Below, piece by piece: positions 1 through 8,692 of a stretch of DNA of 64,000 bases. The DNA comes from Foliimonas ilicis (GTDB lineage: Bacteria; Pseudomonadota; Alphaproteobacteria; Rhizobiales; Rhizobiaceae), in the NCBI RefSeq assembly GCF_039939195.1, contig NZ_JBDUUH010000019.1, positions 1 to 64,000 on the forward strand, written 5' to 3'. Numbering within the stretch: position 1 is the first letter of the stretch; every line of letters begins with the position of its first letter. A program made the position numbers and the translations under genes. The notes under the pieces were generated by a model. It saw only the letters and a list, made by a program, of their open reading frames with translations, had not been told where the DNA came from and ran no database searches.

Positions 1-27
1 GGCAGGACAGAGGGGGGCGCCTCGTGG
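1..27 (-). repeat. Partial family 2 palindromic repeat cut by the window edge
   Basis: Read on the minus strand this is the left arm of the C-rich element seen complete at 25796-25957 and 29787-29948, with the same CACGAGGC flank followed by GCGCCCCCCTC and CTGTCCTGCC. The rest lies outside the window. It starts 22 nt past the mprF stop codon, so like the other copies it sits at the 3' end of a gene. Confidence 0.75.
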
Positions 28-48
28 TGCCTTTAGACAGAAAGCGCT

Positions 49-2679
49 CTAAAGCTTTTCCTTCTTCACCCGCACCAACCCCGCACGACGCGTTGCCGTG
101 CCCAGCAATTGCCCAATCCCGCCCGAAATCAGTGTGTTCAAATCGAGCAGCACCTGCGGAATGCCAAGTCCGCCGGGGCATGCGAGGTATTGCGGCGTCC
201 AGACCGGCGAGAATTTCTGCTTGAAGGCGCGCAGTCCCTCGAAGTGATAGAAATCGTCGCCATGACGGAAGACGAGGCGTGCCATGCGGTTCCAGCGGGA
301 AGCGAGCGCATGATCGGAAAGACCCGATAGGGGGGCGGCCCCCAGATTGAACCAGCGGAACCCCTGCTCCTTGCCGTAGAGGATCAACTTAACAAACAGC
401 GCATCCATCAGCACTTTCGACACGCCGCCGCGATAGCGCATCAGGTCGATCGAGATTTCATTGTGCTCGCCGCTGCGCCAGATATTGGCAAACGCAACGA
501 TCCGCCCTTCGAGGCGCATCACCGCGCAGTCGAAAAACGCCATATAGTCCGGGTCGAAATTGCCGAGCGAGAAGCTCTTTTCCTTGCCGCCCTTTTCTTT
601 CAACCAGATATCGGAAACCTCGCGCAGTTCGCTCATGATGCCCGGCACATCCGCGCGCGGTATCACCTCGAAAACCAGACCTTCCTTGGCGGCGCGCCGG
701 TCCGCATAGCGATGTTCCTGATTTTTCGCGCCTTCGAGCGTGAAGGCATGAAGATCGACGCGCGCCACTTCACCTAGCTTCAAAAGCGCATATCCCATGT
801 CGAGATAAAGCGGCAGGCTTTCGGGTGGAACGGCATAGAACACTGCGCGCGCGGCAGCCCGATCCGCCATATCCCGAAACTGCCAGACCAGATCAGCGGC
901 CCCGCTCTCGTCGCCGACAGGATCGCCCATACTGACCAGCGAATTGCCAGTGCGACGATACATGAGGAACGCTTTGCGGTTTTCCGACCAGAGAAACGCC
1001 TTGTCGCCGATCAAAGCGAGGTTCGATTGAGAGTCCGGCGACTGCGCAACGATCGCCTCGATCCCTTCCGGCACTTTGTCGGGAATACGTTTCATGCGCG
1101 CAGGCGGGCGGTGAACCAGAATATAGATGCCAAGCACGATTGCGGCTGCAACAAGCCCCAGCATCGCGCGCAGGAAGCGCGGCGCTTCACCGCTCCATTC
1201 GAATTCCCAGAAAAGCTCGTTCGAATAACCGACATTGCTGTAGGAGAAAAAGCCGAGCCAGATCGTTGCGATCAGCGCCAAGGCAACAAGCGACAGCCAG
1301 CTCAGTGAGATGCGGCCAAGGCTTTGCGGCGCACGGCGGTAGAACGCATGCCGGGAAACGATGAGGAACAGCGCCGAAGCCGCCAATATCGACGCCTCTT
1401 CCCAATCGAGGCCTTTGGCAAGCGACAGAACTGCCGCGAGCAGCAGCAACACCACCGAAATCGCCCAGGCTGAAAACAGGCGGCGTTGCAGCCCATAGGC
1501 GATGATGAGCAGTGCAAGTCCGATCAGGCTGCCGAGGAAATGCGAGGATTCCACGAAGGACAGCGGAAGCCATTCTTCGAGCAGTTCGAGACGCGCGGGA
1601 ATGCCGGGCGTTGCGCCTGAAAACAGCAGGACGATGCCTGAAATGAAGACCATTGCAGCCGCAACCGGCGGCACCAGCGTCTTGACGGCCTTGGCCGAAC
1701 CGATGACGCGGCGCGTCAGCACATTGCGCAATACGCCCGCCTCGATGAACAGCAGAAACACCGACGCGATCAGAAACGGCACGACATAATAAATGATGCG
1801 ATATGCCAGCAGCGCTGCCAGAATGTCCGCCCTGCCCTCAAGTCCAAGGCCCGCGATCAGCGTCGCCTCGAACACGCCGACACCGCCCGGAACGTGGCTT
1901 GCGGCACCCAGAATGACGGCAACCATGTAAACGATCAGAAACAGCGCCATGCCGCCCTGCGCATCGGCAGGTAGCAGGACATAGAGAACGGCAGCCGAGG
2001 CAGCCAGATCGGCTATGCCGATGATAAGTTGAAAAAGCAGAAGCTTGCGCGGCGGAACCGGCAGATACCAGCCGAAAAACCGGATTTCACGCCCATCGTT
2101 TCCGGCAAACACAAAGAGCGCGACGAGAGCAGCCACCACTGCAGCGCCCAGAACCCGCTCGGTTGCCGGATGGATTGCCTGAAAGACCGGCACGCCAGCC
2201 GGATCGAAAACCAGCGCAAGGCCGACAAGCGCGGTGAACGCCAGCCACAACCCCATCCAAGTGATCAGGATGATCTGGCCGATCTCGCCAGCATCCAGCC
2301 CGCTTCGCGCATAGGTGCGGAAACGTACCGCGCCGCCGGTGAAGAGGTGAAAGCCCAGAAAATTGGAAAAGGCGTATCCGGCCATGCCGGAAAACGCCGC
2401 GTTTGGCCACGGCACGCGGCCCTTTGCCACGATCCGGCAGGCCATGATGTCGTAGGTGGCAAGGAATACGTAGCTTGCCAGAGTCGCAGCGAAGGCCAGC
2501 GCAACTGCCGACCATGGCATCATCTCCATCGCAGCCTCGATGTCCGTCAGGCTCACGCCCAGCGTCATGCGATGGAACATCCACAGGGCGCCGACAGTGA
2601 CGACAACGGCGGCTGCAGGCTGGATGTATGCCTTCAGCCTCTGGGCGATAGACGGCTCGGAAACCGCTTCATTTTGCAT
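49..2679 (-). CDS. mprF: Bifunctional lysylphosphatidylglycerol flippase/synthetase MprF (LpiA)
   Basis: Predicted to transfer lysine from lysyl-tRNA to phosphatidylglycerol and to flip lysyl-PG across the inner membrane, lowering surface negative charge. The 876-residue length fits full MprF. Residues about 20-520 are a multi-pass membrane region that includes the conserved GGVGVFEA segment of the flippase domain; about 530-860 is the soluble DUF2156/GNAT-like synthase, with RFRTYARSG in the membrane part and NLGAAPLSGL near the C terminus. In rhizobia the gene is called lpiA and supports acid and cationic-peptide tolerance (family knowledge). It lies 89 nt downstream of acvB, which encodes a lysyl-PG hydrolase relative, so the two probably set the lysyl-PG level together. 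The start ATG follows an AAAGG-containing leader. Confidence 0.93.
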   Translation of the reverse strand: MQNEAVSEPSIAQRLKAYIQPAAAVVVTVGALWMFHRMTLGVSLTDIEAAMEMMPWSAVALAFAATLASYVFLATYDIMACRIVAKGRVPWPNAAFSGMAGYAFSNFLGFHLFTGGAVRFRTYARSGLDAGEIGQIILITWMGLWLAFTALVGLALVFDPAGVPVFQAIHPATERVLGAAVVAALVALFVFAGNDGREIRFFGWYLPVPPRKLLLFQLIIGIADLAASAAVLYVLLPADAQGGMALFLIVYMVAVILGAASHVPGGVGVFEATLIAGLGLEGRADILAALLAYRIIYYVVPFLIASVFLLFIEAGVLRNVLTRRVIGSAKAVKTLVPPVAAAMVFISGIVLLFSGATPGIPARLELLEEWLPLSFVESSHFLGSLIGLALLIIAYGLQRRLFSAWAISVVLLLLAAVLSLAKGLDWEEASILAASALFLIVSRHAFYRRAPQSLGRISLSWLSLVALALIATIWLGFFSYSNVGYSNELFWEFEWSGEAPRFLRAMLGLVAAAIVLGIYILVHRPPARMKRIPDKVPEGIEAIVAQSPDSQSNLALIGDKAFLWSENRKAFLMYRRTGNSLVSMGDPVGDESGAADLVWQFRDMADRAAARAVFYAVPPESLPLYLDMGYALLKLGEVARVDLHAFTLEGAKNQEHRYADRRAAKEGLVFEVIPRADVPGIMSELREVSDIWLKEKGGKEKSFSLGNFDPDYMAFFDCAVMRLEGRIVAFANIWRSGEHNEISIDLMRYRGGVSKVLMDALFVKLILYGKEQGFRWFNLGAAPLSGLSDHALASRWNRMARLVFRHGDDFYHFEGLRAFKQKFSPVWTPQYLACPGGLGIPQVLLDLNTLISGGIGQLLGTATRRAGLVRVKKEKL

Positions 2680-2700
2680 AGCGCAGCGCGCCTTTCGGAT

Positions 2701-2718
2701 GAATTTTCATGAAAATTC
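2701..2718. promoter_or_regulatory. Perfect 18-bp palindrome upstream of mprF
   Basis: GAATTTTCATGAAAATTC is a perfect palindrome 22 nt upstream of the mprF start. On the minus strand it is preceded by TTTTCACGAA, giving a 10-bp-spaced repeat of TTTTCAYGAA. This is a plausible operator or activator site for mprF; the binding protein is not known from sequence. Confidence 0.4.
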
Positions 2719-2729
2719 GTGAAAACAAT

Positions 2730-2755
2730 TGCGGAATCCAGAAGAATGTTCCGCA
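2730..2755 (-). terminator. Possible attenuating hairpin between acvB and mprF
   Basis: TGCGGAA and TTCCGCA form a 7-bp stem around a 12-nt loop, followed on the minus strand by ATTGTTTTC. It is weak as a terminator, so it more likely lowers readthrough from acvB into mprF, or only marks the acvB 3' end. Confidence 0.3.
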
Positions 2756-2768
2756 AAAATCGCCCTGC

Positions 2769-4130
2769 TCAGGGCTTCGCATCGGCGCTTTTTTCGGATC
2801 GCCGCGCAAACCCGTCGAGAATCTTGTCGGCAAGCTGATCGTAATCGCCATCGAAATGATGTCCGCCAGCAGTCTTTACGACCTCAACGCCGGTGGATTC
2901 GAGTTTCGGGCACGCCGTATCCTCTTCATCCGCACCGTAAAAACACTGCACCATTTCAGGCTTCAGGCTGGAAACCAGAGGAACTGTCGGGAAACCGTCG
3001 CTGCTCGACGTTCCCAGCCAGCCGGATACGGAAATTTCGAACGAACCGCTGTTGGAAAATCCAAGCAGCGAGACCTGATCGATTTTCGCGCGGTCTTCCG
3101 GGCCAAGCTTGTCATAAACGGAGGGCAGCATATCCGCGCCGAAGGAATAGCCGACGAGCAGGACGTTCTTGACGTTCCATTTCTCGGTGTAGGTGGCGAT
3201 GATCTCGTGGAGATCGTCCGCCACCTGCTGCGCGGTCTTTTGCGACCAGAAATAGCGAAGCGAATCCATGCCGACTGTCGGAATGCCTTTCGCCTGAAAG
3301 ATGCCGCCAATCGTCTTGTCGATGTCACGCCAGCCGCCGTCGCCGGAATAGATGATTGCAAGCGTATCGCGCGTCGGGGTTGCGGGCAGTTCCACGATCG
3401 GAAGATCGGATGTATCCGGCTGTGCCGCGACCAGGTCAGACAACGCCTTGTCGAAAGCCGCGCCGTCCGTTTCTGTGCTTTCGCTGACCTTTATCGGAAA
3501 GCCCTGCTTCTGGAGGTCGGCGACGTGATCGCGACTGTCCTGCGACGCCGCATTGGTGAATGTTACCGAAAGCGGGTCGGGCAGATTGCCTTTTGTCAGA
3601 TCGTACACGGTTCCCGAAGCGATCTTGCGACGCGGCGCACCGCTGCACAAAGTCTTTTCGGCCGGGAATGTCACTGTCGGATCAACCGCCAGCGTGCCGC
3701 CCACCGTCGCGGCAGGCGTTTGTGCGGCAATGCTCATCACCATGCCGCCGCCCGCGCCTGCCCCGGCCAGAAGCGGCGGATGGTAGGCCTCGGCACTGCC
3801 TGCGCGCATCACCTGATGGCTGAGTTCCTCAATGTCGGAAACCAGATAGACGCAGTCGCCGTCATCCTTGTTGATCGTGCCGAGATAGGCCGGCAGATCG
3901 ATGCCGACGACCGCCGCACCATCATCTACGAGACGCTTCGACGTGGCGTCGTTTTCCGGCGTCCAGCCTTTGCTGTCGGAAAACAGGAAAATCGTCACCG
4001 ATGGCGGACCGTCCGGCAGGTTTATGTGGTCGGAAGGCAGCATTCCTGTATCGAATTCCGCGCCAAAGGCAGTCTGCGCGGCCACTGTGAGAGCCAGTGC
4101 GCAGACCATGCGAAAAAACTTCCGCTTCAT
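2769..4130 (-). CDS. acvB: AcvB/VirJ family protein, probable periplasmic lysyl-PG hydrolase
   Basis: 453 residues with an N-terminal signal peptide ending near AFGA. Two VirJ-like alpha/beta-hydrolase lobes are visible. The C-terminal one has a clear nucleophile motif GYSFGAD with Ser near residue 328; the matching position of the N-terminal lobe reads GAGAGGG and looks non-catalytic, the arrangement known for the longer AcvB proteins compared with VirJ. AcvB/AtvA proteins in Agrobacterium and Rhizobium act in the periplasm and degrade lysyl-PG (family knowledge). The ATG at 4130 is chosen because GGAG lies 10 nt upstream; the frame opens further up only through a TTG codon. It lies upstream of mprF and is divergent from the GGDEF-EAL gene. 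Confidence 0.85.
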   Translation of the reverse strand: MKRKFFRMVCALALTVAAQTAFGAEFDTGMLPSDHINLPDGPPSVTIFLFSDSKGWTPENDATSKRLVDDGAAVVGIDLPAYLGTINKDDGDCVYLVSDIEELSHQVMRAGSAEAYHPPLLAGAGAGGGMVMSIAAQTPAATVGGTLAVDPTVTFPAEKTLCSGAPRRKIASGTVYDLTKGNLPDPLSVTFTNAASQDSRDHVADLQKQGFPIKVSESTETDGAAFDKALSDLVAAQPDTSDLPIVELPATPTRDTLAIIYSGDGGWRDIDKTIGGIFQAKGIPTVGMDSLRYFWSQKTAQQVADDLHEIIATYTEKWNVKNVLLVGYSFGADMLPSVYDKLGPEDRAKIDQVSLLGFSNSGSFEISVSGWLGTSSSDGFPTVPLVSSLKPEMVQCFYGADEEDTACPKLESTGVEVVKTAGGHHFDGDYDQLADKILDGFARRSEKSADAKP

Positions 4131-4412
4131 GCCCGATTTTCTCCGGAGAACCAATCTGCGCTCGGACTATAGGCCATTTGCGGAAAAATTGCGGTGACGG
4201 AATTTTCGCCATATGGAGGTCGACTTTCGACCCATTGTCACACTGCCGTAATACAGAACATGTAGGGAAGAAGATTGAGAGTTTTTCACTTATAAAACAA
4301 CCATTAACATCAAGAAATAATTCGATATTTTCTCAATTCAGATAACCAAATTACAACTCATTCTTTCTATCTGTCCGGGGTAACAAGTAACGATCCCGAC
4401 AGGAAGTTTTGA
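4131..4412. promoter_or_regulatory. Divergent intergenic region, AT-rich
   Basis: These 282 bases separate acvB (minus) from the GGDEF-EAL gene (plus) and must carry both promoters. The stretch 4250-4380 is clearly richer in A and T than the surrounding coding DNA. No convincing inverted repeat was found. Confidence 0.5.
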
Positions 4413-6959
4413 ATGTCAAAAACGTCTGTTGCCACCCACAACAATGACGACACCTCTCTCGAAAAACCTGTGTCCGACATATCCCTGAGAGACGTAATTT
4501 CATTTTTTGACAGCGACTATGCATCGCTCGACGCAAGAGTGATCCTGCGCAACTGGCAAGCCGCACGGCGCAACACCGCCCTTCCGCCCTATGAAGAAGT
4601 CGTGCTTGGCCGGGTGGGCCGGGCCGGTGCGCAAACGGCTCTCGTCCGCTCGGTCGGGCAGTCGCATTTCGTAATTTCATCTGCCGGAAGCGCATTCGAA
4701 GACTGGATCGGCAAGCAGGCGAATGATCTGGATATCGGAGAGCTTGCGCCGGACAGTGCGCGGGTCTTTCGCGAAGCGCTCGACAATGCGCTTGCGACCA
4801 GAAACCCGGTTCATGCGGTCGCACACTCGGTTCGCCACGGGCATGTGAGCGCCTATGACCTCATCGTTTTTCCGCTTGCGAACCGCTGGGGAAATCCGCT
4901 GCTGCTGGCCTATGTTCGCGAAAGGCAGAACCGCTACAGCCTGATCGATGCGATGTTCGCGGCGACCCATGATGGCTTGATGGCGCTCGCTCCCGTTCGC
5001 ACGATTAACGGCGAGATCGAGGATTTCCAGATCGTCAGCCTGAATGACGGCGCGGCGCGGCTGATGGAAAGGCGTGTCGAAGACGCAAGCTGGCAGCGCC
5101 TGACCGAGTTGTTTCCGAACCTTGCCAGCAGCGACATCGTCGCCCAACTGGTCCAGGTTCTGAATTCCGAAGGCGCGAAACAGTTCGAACTCGCCTATCC
5201 GCGCTCTTCCGGGCAGACGGCTCATTTTTCGGTCAGTGCATCCGCCATGGGCGATCTGGTTGCCGCAACGCTGACCGACGTGACTTCGATGAAAATGCGG
5301 GAGGAATCGTTCCGGCTTCTCTTTGCAGAGAATCCAATGCCAATGTTTGTGTATGATCCAACAGATTTCAAAATCATCGACATCAACGCGGCCGCGATCA
5401 GCCATTACGGTTATTCGCGAGAGGAATTTCTGGCAAAGACAATCCTCGACATTCGCCCCTATGAAGACCGCGCTAAGGTGCAGAAAATCTTCAAATCTGC
5501 GGATGTGCCACCCGGAAATGGTGATCACTGGCGTCATTTGAAGGCCGATGGCTCGATCATCGAGGTGAAAGTCTACTCTCGTCAGGTCATTTATCGCGGC
5601 GCGAATGCCCGCATAACCGCAATCGTGGATGTGACCGAACAGCGCCGCACGGAAGCCCGCATCAGCTATCTGGCGCATAACGACTCACTGACCAGCCTCG
5701 CCAACCGCGCTTTCTTCCGCGAAAAACTTGAGGAGGCGATGAGCCGTGTTCAGCGTTATGGCGAAGCCGTTGCCGTGCATTGCATCGATCTCGATTTCTT
5801 CAAGAACGTCAACGACACGCTGGGCCACCCTATCGGCGATATGCTGCTTTGCGCAGTTTCAGCGCGGCTGACCAAGGCGCTGCGCGATACGGACATCGTG
5901 GCCCGCCTTGGCGGCGATGAGTTTGCGATCATCCAGTCTCCGCTGCAAAAGCCGAGCGATGCGGGGCTTCTGGCAGAGCGCGTAGTGGCGGTCCTTTCGG
6001 AGCCGTACGATCTGGACGGGCATCATGTCGTTATCAGCGCCAGCATGGGCATCGCGCTTGCGCCCAGTGACGGCGACGAGGCGGACGTGCTGCTCAAGAA
6101 CGCGGACATGGCGCTCTACCGCGCCAAGGATGACGGGCGCGGCACCTATCGCTATTTCGAGGCGGAGATGGATGCGCGCATGAAAGTGCGCCGCGCTCTG
6201 GAAATGGATTTGCGCAAGGCCCTGCCCGCCGGAGAATTCAACCTGCACTACCAGCCGCTGGTCTCGACGAAGACAGGCCGTATCACCGGTTTTGAAGCGC
6301 TGCTTCGCTGGGCGCACCCGGAGCGCGGAAACGTTCCGCCGAACGACTTCATTCCGCTTTCGGAAGACATCGGGCTGATCGTGCCCATCGGGGAATGGGT
6401 GCTTCGTGAAGCCTGCCGAGAGGCGACGAACTGGCCGGAGCCTCTGAGTGTCGCAGTCAATATTTCAGCCGTGCAATTCAAGAACCAGAAGCTGACCGCA
6501 ATCGTCGCCTCCGCACTTGCCAGTGCGGGGCTTGCCGCCGAACGTCTCGAAATCGAGATCACGGAATCCGTGCTGCTGAAGGACAATGAAGCAAATCTGG
6601 CAACGCTTCATCAATTGCGCGCGCTTGGCGTGCGCATATCGATGGACGATTTCGGCACCGGCTATTCGAGCCTCAGTTATCTGCGCTCGTTTCCGTTCGA
6701 CAAGATCAAGATCGACCAGAGCTTCGTGAAGGACATGGCCGAGAACAAGGGCGATACCGCAATCGTGCGCGCGGTGGCCAATCTCGGTTCAAGTCTCGGC
6801 ATTTCGACAACGGCCGAGGGCGTTGAAACCGCCGATCAGTTGGAGCGCTTGCGCAATGAGGGTTGCACGGAGGTTCAGGGCTATTTTCTAGGCCGCCCGG
6901 CACCCGCTTCCGGCATCGCAAAACTGCTGCTGGATTACGAAGCGCGAATGATCGCCTGA
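4413..6959 (+). CDS. PAS-GGDEF-EAL cyclic-di-GMP signalling protein
   Basis: 848 residues. Residues 1-290 form a region I could not assign beyond a weak PAS-like look; a PAS domain follows at about 297-415, a GGDEF domain with intact LGGDEF at 500-504, and an EAL domain with EALLRW starting at 628 and DDFGTGYSSL near 746. The key motifs of both the diguanylate cyclase and the phosphodiesterase are present, so either or both activities are possible; such proteins often use one as a regulatory site (family knowledge). No signal peptide or membrane segment is evident, so it is probably cytosolic. The ATG follows AGGAAG by six bases. It stands alone, convergent with the neighbouring operon. Confidence 0.9.
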   Translation: MSKTSVATHNNDDTSLEKPVSDISLRDVISFFDSDYASLDARVILRNWQAARRNTALPPYEEVVLGRVGRAGAQTALVRSVGQSHFVISSAGSAFEDWIGKQANDLDIGELAPDSARVFREALDNALATRNPVHAVAHSVRHGHVSAYDLIVFPLANRWGNPLLLAYVRERQNRYSLIDAMFAATHDGLMALAPVRTINGEIEDFQIVSLNDGAARLMERRVEDASWQRLTELFPNLASSDIVAQLVQVLNSEGAKQFELAYPRSSGQTAHFSVSASAMGDLVAATLTDVTSMKMREESFRLLFAENPMPMFVYDPTDFKIIDINAAAISHYGYSREEFLAKTILDIRPYEDRAKVQKIFKSADVPPGNGDHWRHLKADGSIIEVKVYSRQVIYRGANARITAIVDVTEQRRTEARISYLAHNDSLTSLANRAFFREKLEEAMSRVQRYGEAVAVHCIDLDFFKNVNDTLGHPIGDMLLCAVSARLTKALRDTDIVARLGGDEFAIIQSPLQKPSDAGLLAERVVAVLSEPYDLDGHHVVISASMGIALAPSDGDEADVLLKNADMALYRAKDDGRGTYRYFEAEMDARMKVRRALEMDLRKALPAGEFNLHYQPLVSTKTGRITGFEALLRWAHPERGNVPPNDFIPLSEDIGLIVPIGEWVLREACREATNWPEPLSVAVNISAVQFKNQKLTAIVASALASAGLAAERLEIEITESVLLKDNEANLATLHQLRALGVRISMDDFGTGYSSLSYLRSFPFDKIKIDQSFVKDMAENKGDTAIVRAVANLGSSLGISTTAEGVETADQLERLRNEGCTEVQGYFLGRPAPASGIAKLLLDYEARMIA

Positions 6960-6961
6960 AC

Positions 6962-6982
6962 AAGGGCGGCAGCGCCGCCCTT
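6962..6982. terminator. Bidirectional terminator hairpin
   Basis: AAGGGCGGC and GCCGCCCTT form a perfect 9-bp stem with a 3-nt loop, three bases past the stop of the GGDEF-EAL gene and eight before the end of the convergent RraA-like gene. The symmetrical stem with A/T edges can serve both strands. Confidence 0.7.
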
Positions 6983-6989
6983 CCCCGCA

Positions 6990-7664
6990 TCAAACGTAAA
7001 CGCAGCCCTTTTCCTGAAGGACCTTGTCGATCCAGCTCTTGTCGACCGATCCGTCGTCGGTCTCCTTCATCTGCTTGTCTTCGGAGGCCAGCTTTTTGCG
7101 AGCGCCAGCCAAGACCGTCGGAAGGTCGGCGCGGGATACGCAGACGACGCCGTCAAAATCTCCCAGCACGAGATCGCCGGGTTCGACGGTCATGCCGCCC
7201 AGATTGATCGGCAGGCCGATTTCGCCCGGGCCATCGCGGTACGGTCCGCGATGGGTGATGCCGGTGGCGTAAACGGGCAGATTGCGCTGAATGAACGCTT
7301 CCGCATCACGGATCGCGCCATTGAGCACGAAACCAGCGACGCCGCGCTTGATCGCATGCGCCAGCATCAGTTCGCCCATCAGCGAATTCGTTATGTCGCC
7401 GCCGGAATCAACGACGATGACATCGCCCGGCTCGGCCATTTCGATTGCCTTGTGGATCATCAGATTGTCGCCGGGGCGCGCTTTGACGGTGAGTGCCGCA
7501 CCTGCCAGCACGCCGCTGCGGTGCATCGGGCGCAGATTGGTGCCGCCGGAAGCCAGACGGGACATGACATCGCTGACCACGGAAACGGGCAGCTTGGCGA
7601 AATCATCCACGAATGCGCTGTCCAGACGGTCCCACTGGGTGCGAATACGAAAACCGGCAGTCAT
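6990..7664 (-). CDS. RraA-type aldolase/decarboxylase (HMG/CHA aldolase family)
   Basis: 224 residues of the RraA-like fold. The segment NGAIRDAEAF near 115-124 carries the Arg-Asp pair and acidic residue found in 4-hydroxy-4-methyl-2-oxoglutarate and 4-carboxy-4-hydroxy-2-oxoadipate aldolases, with the upstream GELMLAH loop; these enzymes make pyruvate by retro-aldol cleavage and can decarboxylate oxaloacetate (family knowledge). A role as an RNase E inhibitor is less likely because the gene is the last member of a catabolic operon, 11 nt after the hydroxyacid dehydrogenase. AAGGAC five bases before the ATG supports the start. The actual substrate is not known. Confidence 0.75.
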   Translation of the reverse strand: MTAGFRIRTQWDRLDSAFVDDFAKLPVSVVSDVMSRLASGGTNLRPMHRSGVLAGAALTVKARPGDNLMIHKAIEMAEPGDVIVVDSGGDITNSLMGELMLAHAIKRGVAGFVLNGAIRDAEAFIQRNLPVYATGITHRGPYRDGPGEIGLPINLGGMTVEPGDLVLGDFDGVVCVSRADLPTVLAGARKKLASEDKQMKETDDGSVDKSWIDKVLQEKGCVYV

Positions 7665-7675
7665 GGTAAGTCCTT

Positions 7676-8692
7676 TCAGGAAGCGGAAAGTTCGGATGCG
7701 AGCGCGATCGAGCGCTGGTCCGGCGGGTTGCCGTCCAGAACCGAAATGATGTGGCGCGCTGCGGTTTCGGCCATCTGGATGGCCGAGCCCTTGGTGACGC
7801 CTGCGACGTGCGACGTGACGATGAGATTATCGAGCGACCAGAGCGGGCTGTCTGCCGCAGGTGGCTCGACGCTGAAACTGTCGAGCGCCGCACCGCCGAT
7901 GCGTTTGTCGCGCAGGGCGTCGAGCAGTGCCGCCTCGTCGATGATGCCACCGCGCGCCGTGTTGACGAGCAACGCATCCGGTTTCATCTGCGACAGGCGC
8001 TTGGCGTCTATCAGATTGCGGGTTTCGTTGGTCAGCGGGCAATGCAGGCTGACGATATCGGCCTTGGCCAACAGATCATCGAGGTCGGCGGCGACTTCGA
8101 AACCGGCCTGGTTCACCGCGTCTGCAGGCGTCATCGGGTCGAGGACGAGAACGCGCATGCCGAGCGCCTTGGCCAGACGACCGGTCTCGCGGCCGATTGC
8201 GCCGAAGCCGATAAGGCCGATGACGGAACCTGCAATATCGCGGCCGATGAAGGTGGGCTTGGGCCATTCGCCAGTCTTGATCGCGCGGTCGAGAGGCGCG
8301 ATCTGCTTGAGCAGCGTCAGCGCCAGCGTGATCGTGTGTTCGGCCACAGCAAGCGCGTTGGAACCCATGGAGCGCAGGACGGGCACGTCGCGCGCGGTCG
8401 CGGCGGCAATATCGACATTATCGACGCCAACGCCGTGCTTGACTATGACCTTGAGCGCGGGCGAAGCGTTGATGACCTCGGCGTTGATCTTGCCCTGCCG
8501 GACCATGATGGCGTCCACGTTTAGCGTCGCGCAGCGGGCGGCCACCTCGTTTGAGGGCGTGTAGGGCGGCGAGAAATAAACGTCGATGTCGTTGGCGTTC
8601 AGAAGATCGATGGCGCTGGGCGCGATCTTGTCATGCGTGACCAGAATTTTGCGTCCGCGATTTCCCGTTGCGGACGGCGAAGCGTCAGCCAT
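7676..8692 (-). CDS. D-2-hydroxyacid dehydrogenase (NAD(P)-dependent)
   Basis: 338 residues of the 3-phosphoglycerate/glyoxylate reductase family. The nucleotide-binding loop GFGAIG is near residues 155-165, followed by the catalytic Arg in NTARGGIIDE, the Glu in SVEPP and the His in SHVAG, so the active site looks complete. It interconverts a 2-oxoacid and a D-2-hydroxyacid, for example glyoxylate or hydroxypyruvate; the substrate cannot be read from sequence. The ATG at 8692 is preferred because residues upstream of it in the same frame are antisense-like and lie inside the lyase gene; the chosen start overlaps that stop by 8 nt, typical of translational coupling. Confidence 0.82.
   Translation of the reverse strand: MADASPSATGNRGRKILVTHDKIAPSAIDLLNANDIDVYFSPPYTPSNEVAARCATLNVDAIMVRQGKINAEVINASPALKVIVKHGVGVDNVDIAAATARDVPVLRSMGSNALAVAEHTITLALTLLKQIAPLDRAIKTGEWPKPTFIGRDIAGSVIGLIGFGAIGRETGRLAKALGMRVLVLDPMTPADAVNQAGFEVAADLDDLLAKADIVSLHCPLTNETRNLIDAKRLSQMKPDALLVNTARGGIIDEAALLDALRDKRIGGAALDSFSVEPPAADSPLWSLDNLIVTSHVAGVTKGSAIQMAETAARHIISVLDGNPPDQRSIALASELSAS

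Noticed and set aside
6990..7664. Ribonuclease E inhibitor RraA
   Set aside because: The aldolase Arg-Asp motif is intact and the gene closes a catabolic operon.
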